The notes beneath the pieces are model-generated. The model saw nothing but the letters and a program-made list of their open reading frames with translations. It did no database searches and was not told the origin of the DNA. A program made the translations under genes and the position numbers. Source: Akkermansiaceae bacterium (lineage in GTDB: Bacteria > Verrucomicrobiota > Verrucomicrobiia > Verrucomicrobiales > Akkermansiaceae). Taken from it: a stretch of DNA of 8,398 bases. How positions within the stretch are numbered: the first letter of the stretch is position 1; each line of letters opens with the position of its first letter. This document shows positions 5,703 through 8,398 of this stretch, piece after piece. The stretch covers positions 1 through 8,398 of the forward strand of contig JALZVD010000198.1 of the NCBI GenBank assembly GCA_023300205.1, in the 5' to 3' direction.

Positions 5703-8033
5703 TTAGTGATGTGTGATGAGCTCGCTTGTTAGAATAAGTTCTAACATGGTTTTAAACTGATGGTCATTTTTAGCGGAAGCGGTTTCTATTTCTTTGACGG
5801 TTTTCAAGTCGCGAAGGTTTAGTTTTCGACCTTTAGCGTATTCCGCGATTTTGATGATAAGATTACGGGCTATGATGTGATCATTTGAGTTGAGGATATT
5901 CTTAAAGTCCTTGATATCTTGAAATGATGTTCCTAGGAATTCACCATCGGTTTCGATTTTTAATTTATTATCATATTTGTTTCTGAATCTGCCGATGGGG
6001 TCGAATGCCTCTAGAGCGAATCCTGGAGGATCCATTTTAAGGTGGCATTCTCTGCAATTGATGTCTTCTCTGTGTTTGAGCAATTGTTCTCTAACTGTGG
6101 TTACTTTTCTGAGATCAGGGACAAGTGCTGGAACTTCTTCTGGAGGCGGGGGAGGAGGTGTGCCCATGAATTCATCTAATATCCAATGTCCGCGTTCTAT
6201 GGGTGTTGTTTCTACTCCATTTGCTGTGAGAGTGAGTATGCTGGCTTGGGTAATGATTCCTCCTCTGATGGAGTCAGCTGGAAGAGTTGTTTTTTGTAAA
6301 CTGTTAGGATTACTCCTGCTGTTAAATGGAATCTTGTAAAAATCTGCGAGACTTTTGTTGAGGAAGGTGTAGTCAGAATCAATGAATTCCCTGACGCTTT
6401 TATTTTCTGTTAATACGTGGTCAAAGTATTGGATAGTTTCTTGTTTGAGGTCATTTGATATTTTGTAGTATGCTTTGTAGGGACCTTTAACATCAGGAGG
6501 CATTGTGCCTAGTTTATCTAGTGATAGCCACTGAGTTGCGAAGCTATCTATGAATCTTTTTGATTTTGGGTCATCGAATAGACGATCGATTTGTAGCTTG
6601 AGGATTTTTGGGTCACTTAGTCTGCCTTGGGCAGCTAGGTTAAATAATTCTAGATCCGGCATGGAGCTCCAGAAGAAATAGGAGATTCTGGAAGCGAGTT
6701 CAAATTCATTGAGCTTGTCTTGGCCTGTCTTGATGTAGAGAAATTCTGGCGAGACGATCATTGCTGAGAATGTTTTAATGAACGCTTGATGCCAGCTTTT
6801 GGATTGGTTGTATTCCTTATTGAGTCTTGCTGTGTATCCGTTTATTTCATTTTTTGTTGGTGGGCGGCGGTATGCTCTTGCCATAAATCTATGGAGTATT
6901 TGAGCTCTTGTTTTCTGATCATCGAGATTAGGGGTTTGTTTTCTTCCTAGGGTTGTTTGGTATGAAGGAGGTGGCCATTCATTGACAAACGGGCCTTCTA
7001 CCTTGATGTCAGTAATTCTGATTCCTGGAAATAAGATGTGGGTGTCTTTAGGTAGTTTGTTTGCTCTGTGTGCTTGTCTCAGTTTATTGGCTGGTCTTTG
7101 AGCTCCATTTGCAAATGCTATAAAGATTTTATATCCATTATCGATCCAGAGATCATAGGTATAAGTGGTCTTTTTATTTTCTAGCTCGAATGTTTTTTTT
7201 ACGCCACCTGATTGATGTGCGATTGTTCCGAGGTCTAGTTGTAATGCTGAAGTGAATGGAGGGAAGACTGTTCCATTTTTATATTTAAATTGATCAATCG
7301 GTTCGGCTTCTATGGTTACTCTGTAGTTACCTGATATTTTGATTTTTGCTTCGTCTCCTTTGTTGATTAGCTTTGCCCCGCCATCTCTTGTGATGAAGGT
7401 GTCTTTCGTACTACTGGTGAATCTTCTGTCTCCACCGCTTAGGGAGGCTAGGTTAACTTGATGTGTTTCGGGGGCGGGTTTGTTGTAGTTTTCAGTGAAT
7501 AATGCTTGGTTGATACTTTTTTCGGCAGCGGTCATGTATTCTAGTAGTAGGTCACTAGACATGACGAGTGACTCTGCTTCAGTATCAAATCCTTTTTCTA
7601 CCGTATCACTATAGATGTATGCGCCTGGTCTGAAGTCGCCGTCGTTTAGACCGAGGAGGTCTTTAATCGTGTAGTTGTATTCACGGTGGTTGAGTTTTCT
7701 GTATCCTGTGGTTTTTGTGCTAGTAGGGGTTTCTTTATTCTCTGTTTGTTTCAGGATGTATGCCATTAGCTGGTCTGTTTCCTGCTTCGATGGCTGGATC
7801 TTCTCAGATGGTGGCATCTCTTGGTGATAGAGTTGGTCGTAGACTAGCTGCCAGACTTTGGGGTCGAATGTATCAATTTGGTCGAGCCGGATATCACCCT
7901 TTTGTTTTTGTGCGTTATGACAATCTGCGCAATATTTCTGGATGAAAGGTTCAATTTTATGGGGGTCATATTGGGCAATTGAGTGCTGTAATGATAGAGC
8001 ACTGATTAGTAATATGGATAAATAATGACGCAT
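5703..8033 (-). CDS. exported di-c-type-cytochrome, DUF1587/DUF1595/DUF1592/DUF1588/DUF1585 protein
   Basis: This 776-residue protein has a Sec signal peptide (cleavage probably after residue 20, SIA|Q). A planctomycete-type cytochrome c domain follows, with heme motif CADCH (35-39) and a possible axial Met in 'QEMPP' (73). DUF1587 is at about 111-178 ('YRKLNHREYNYTIKDLLGL'). Residues about 190-350 form a beta-rich region, possibly carbohydrate-binding-like. DUF1595 is at about 374-435 ('RRPPTKNEINGY', 'SPEFLYI'), DUF1592 at about 441-568 ('ELASRISYFFWSSMPD'), DUF1588 at about 588-686 ('RGGIITQASILTLTANGVETTPIERG', a run of six Pro, and a second heme motif CRECH at 660-664), and DUF1585 at about 694-772. 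This is the complete architecture and usual size. The family is abundant in Planctomycetota and Verrucomicrobiota and is thought to serve periplasmic redox steps, perhaps in polysaccharide breakdown, but the reaction is unproven. The DUF1552 gene lies 36 bp upstream, as usual for this pair. No clear terminator follows. Confidence 0.93.
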   Translation of the reverse strand: MRHYLSILLISALSLQHSIAQYDPHKIEPFIQKYCADCHNAQKQKGDIRLDQIDTFDPKVWQLVYDQLYHQEMPPSEKIQPSKQETDQLMAYILKQTENKETPTSTKTTGYRKLNHREYNYTIKDLLGLNDGDFRPGAYIYSDTVEKGFDTEAESLVMSSDLLLEYMTAAEKSINQALFTENYNKPAPETHQVNLASLSGGDRRFTSSTKDTFITRDGGAKLINKGDEAKIKISGNYRVTIEAEPIDQFKYKNGTVFPPFTSALQLDLGTIAHQSGGVKKTFELENKKTTYTYDLWIDNGYKIFIAFANGAQRPANKLRQAHRANKLPKDTHILFPGIRITDIKVEGPFVNEWPPPSYQTTLGRKQTPNLDDQKTRAQILHRFMARAYRRPPTKNEINGYTARLNKEYNQSKSWHQAFIKTFSAMIVSPEFLYIKTGQDKLNEFELASRISYFFWSSMPDLELFNLAAQGRLSDPKILKLQIDRLFDDPKSKRFIDSFATQWLSLDKLGTMPPDVKGPYKAYYKISNDLKQETIQYFDHVLTENKSVREFIDSDYTFLNKSLADFYKIPFNSRSNPNSLQKTTLPADSIRGGIITQASILTLTANGVETTPIERGHWILDEFMGTPPPPPPEEVPALVPDLRKVTTVREQLLKHREDINCRECHLKMDPPGFALEAFDPIGRFRNKYDNKLKIETDGEFLGTSFQDIKDFKNILNSNDHIIARNLIIKIAEYAKGRKLNLRDLKTVKEIETASAKNDHQFKTMLELILTSELITHH

Positions 8034-8069
8034 CTTTATGGTGTATAGAATAAGATAGAGTGAACGATT

Positions 8070-8398
8070 TTACTGAAGAGAAACTGTGCCGGTAGCTTTG
8101 TTGAATGCATCCGTTTCTATACCGAAGTTTTGTAGCATAGTGGTATAGAGATTATTTAATGGGGTTTGCTGACCGTTATTTTGCTTGGCGTTGACGTGGC
8201 CTTTGTGCTTGAACCCTCCTCCTGCGAGTATGATGGGGAGGTCTCTGTTAGAGTGTCTTGCAGCATCACTTAATCCACTACCAAAGAATACCATGGTGTC
8301 ATCTAATAGGGTGTTAGTGGAGACTTTGGTGTCTTTGAGTTTTTGGATGAATTTACCGTATTGTTCCATGTAGAAGCGTTCAATCAATAAGAGTTGGT
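8070..8398 (-). CDS. DUF1552 family protein, C-terminal part only (5' end beyond window)
   Basis: The frame is open from the right window edge to the TAA at 8070-8072, giving about 109 C-terminal residues. The apparent start at 8385-8387 is a TTG encoding an internal Leu, preceded in frame by further Leu and Gln codons, so this is a truncation by the window. Recognisable DUF1552 C-terminal features are 'TLLDDTMVFFGSGLSDAARHSNRDLPIILAGGG', 'TPLNNLYTTMLQNFGI' and the closing 'FNKATGTVSLQ'. Family members are usually exported proteins with an N-terminal Tat-type signal, related to the DUF1501/sulfatase-like group, and are encoded next to DUF1592 cytochromes; that N-terminus cannot be checked here. 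It precedes the cytochrome gene by 36 bp on the same strand, so the two very probably form an operon. Confidence 0.9.
   Translation of the reverse strand, partial: QLLLIERFYMEQYGKFIQKLKDTKVSTNTLLDDTMVFFGSGLSDAARHSNRDLPIILAGGGFKHKGHVNAKQNNGQQTPLNNLYTTMLQNFGIETDAFNKATGTVSLQ

Noticed and set aside
5977..6339. Plus-strand frame of 120 codons opposite the cytochrome gene
   Set aside because: It is antisense to the conserved DUF1588 region, and its Gly run is the reverse reading of the Pro run.
8385..8387. Start codon for a 105-residue protein
   Set aside because: It is a TTG inside an open frame reaching the window edge, and the protein matches only the C-terminus of DUF1552.

Overview
The window looks like chromosomal DNA of a moderately AT-rich Gram-negative bacterium of the Planctomycetota–Verrucomicrobiota group, most likely Verrucomicrobiota. 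The main reason is the adjacent pair of a DUF1552 protein and a multidomain DUF1587/1595/1592/1588/1585 c-type cytochrome, which is typical of that group. An ECF sigma factor followed by a membrane protein with a 'DPRLTAYALGEL' N-terminus fused to YfbK-type domains, a Lys/Ala histone H1-like protein and a LysM lipoprotein fit the same picture. The taxonomic call is inference from protein families; no rRNA is present.

Layout: the left part (1-3036) is read on the + strand: the 3' part of a DUF2851 gene, an ECF sigma factor, and a single-pass membrane protein that is probably its regulatory partner. The right part (3119-8398) is read entirely on the - strand. From right to left it holds the 3' end of a DUF1552 gene, the large di-CxxCH cytochrome/DUF1592 gene 36 bp further on, a LysM lipoprotein, an exported thioredoxin-fold protein without catalytic cysteines, and the H1-like protein. 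The two blocks converge on a strong hairpin terminator at 3056-3086. A second, minus-strand terminator separates the LysM gene from the thioredoxin-fold gene. No tRNA, rRNA, insertion sequence, CRISPR array or phage gene was seen, and no gene-free gap exceeds 300 bases.

Working together: the sigma factor and the following membrane protein form a likely envelope signalling pair. The DUF1552 and DUF1592 genes form a two-gene exported module. The LysM lipoprotein, thioredoxin-fold and H1-like genes look like independent units.

Most notable: (1) the sigma-linked membrane protein keeps the N- and C-terminal flanks of YfbK but has lost the whole von Willebrand A domain between them; (2) the H1-like protein carries nine perfectly phased 12-residue repeats of two alternating types; (3) the LysM gene has a near-consensus promoter placed so that its mRNA should be leaderless, with an inverted repeat over the -35 box; (4) the thioredoxin-fold protein has Asn and Leu where the CxxC cysteines should be.
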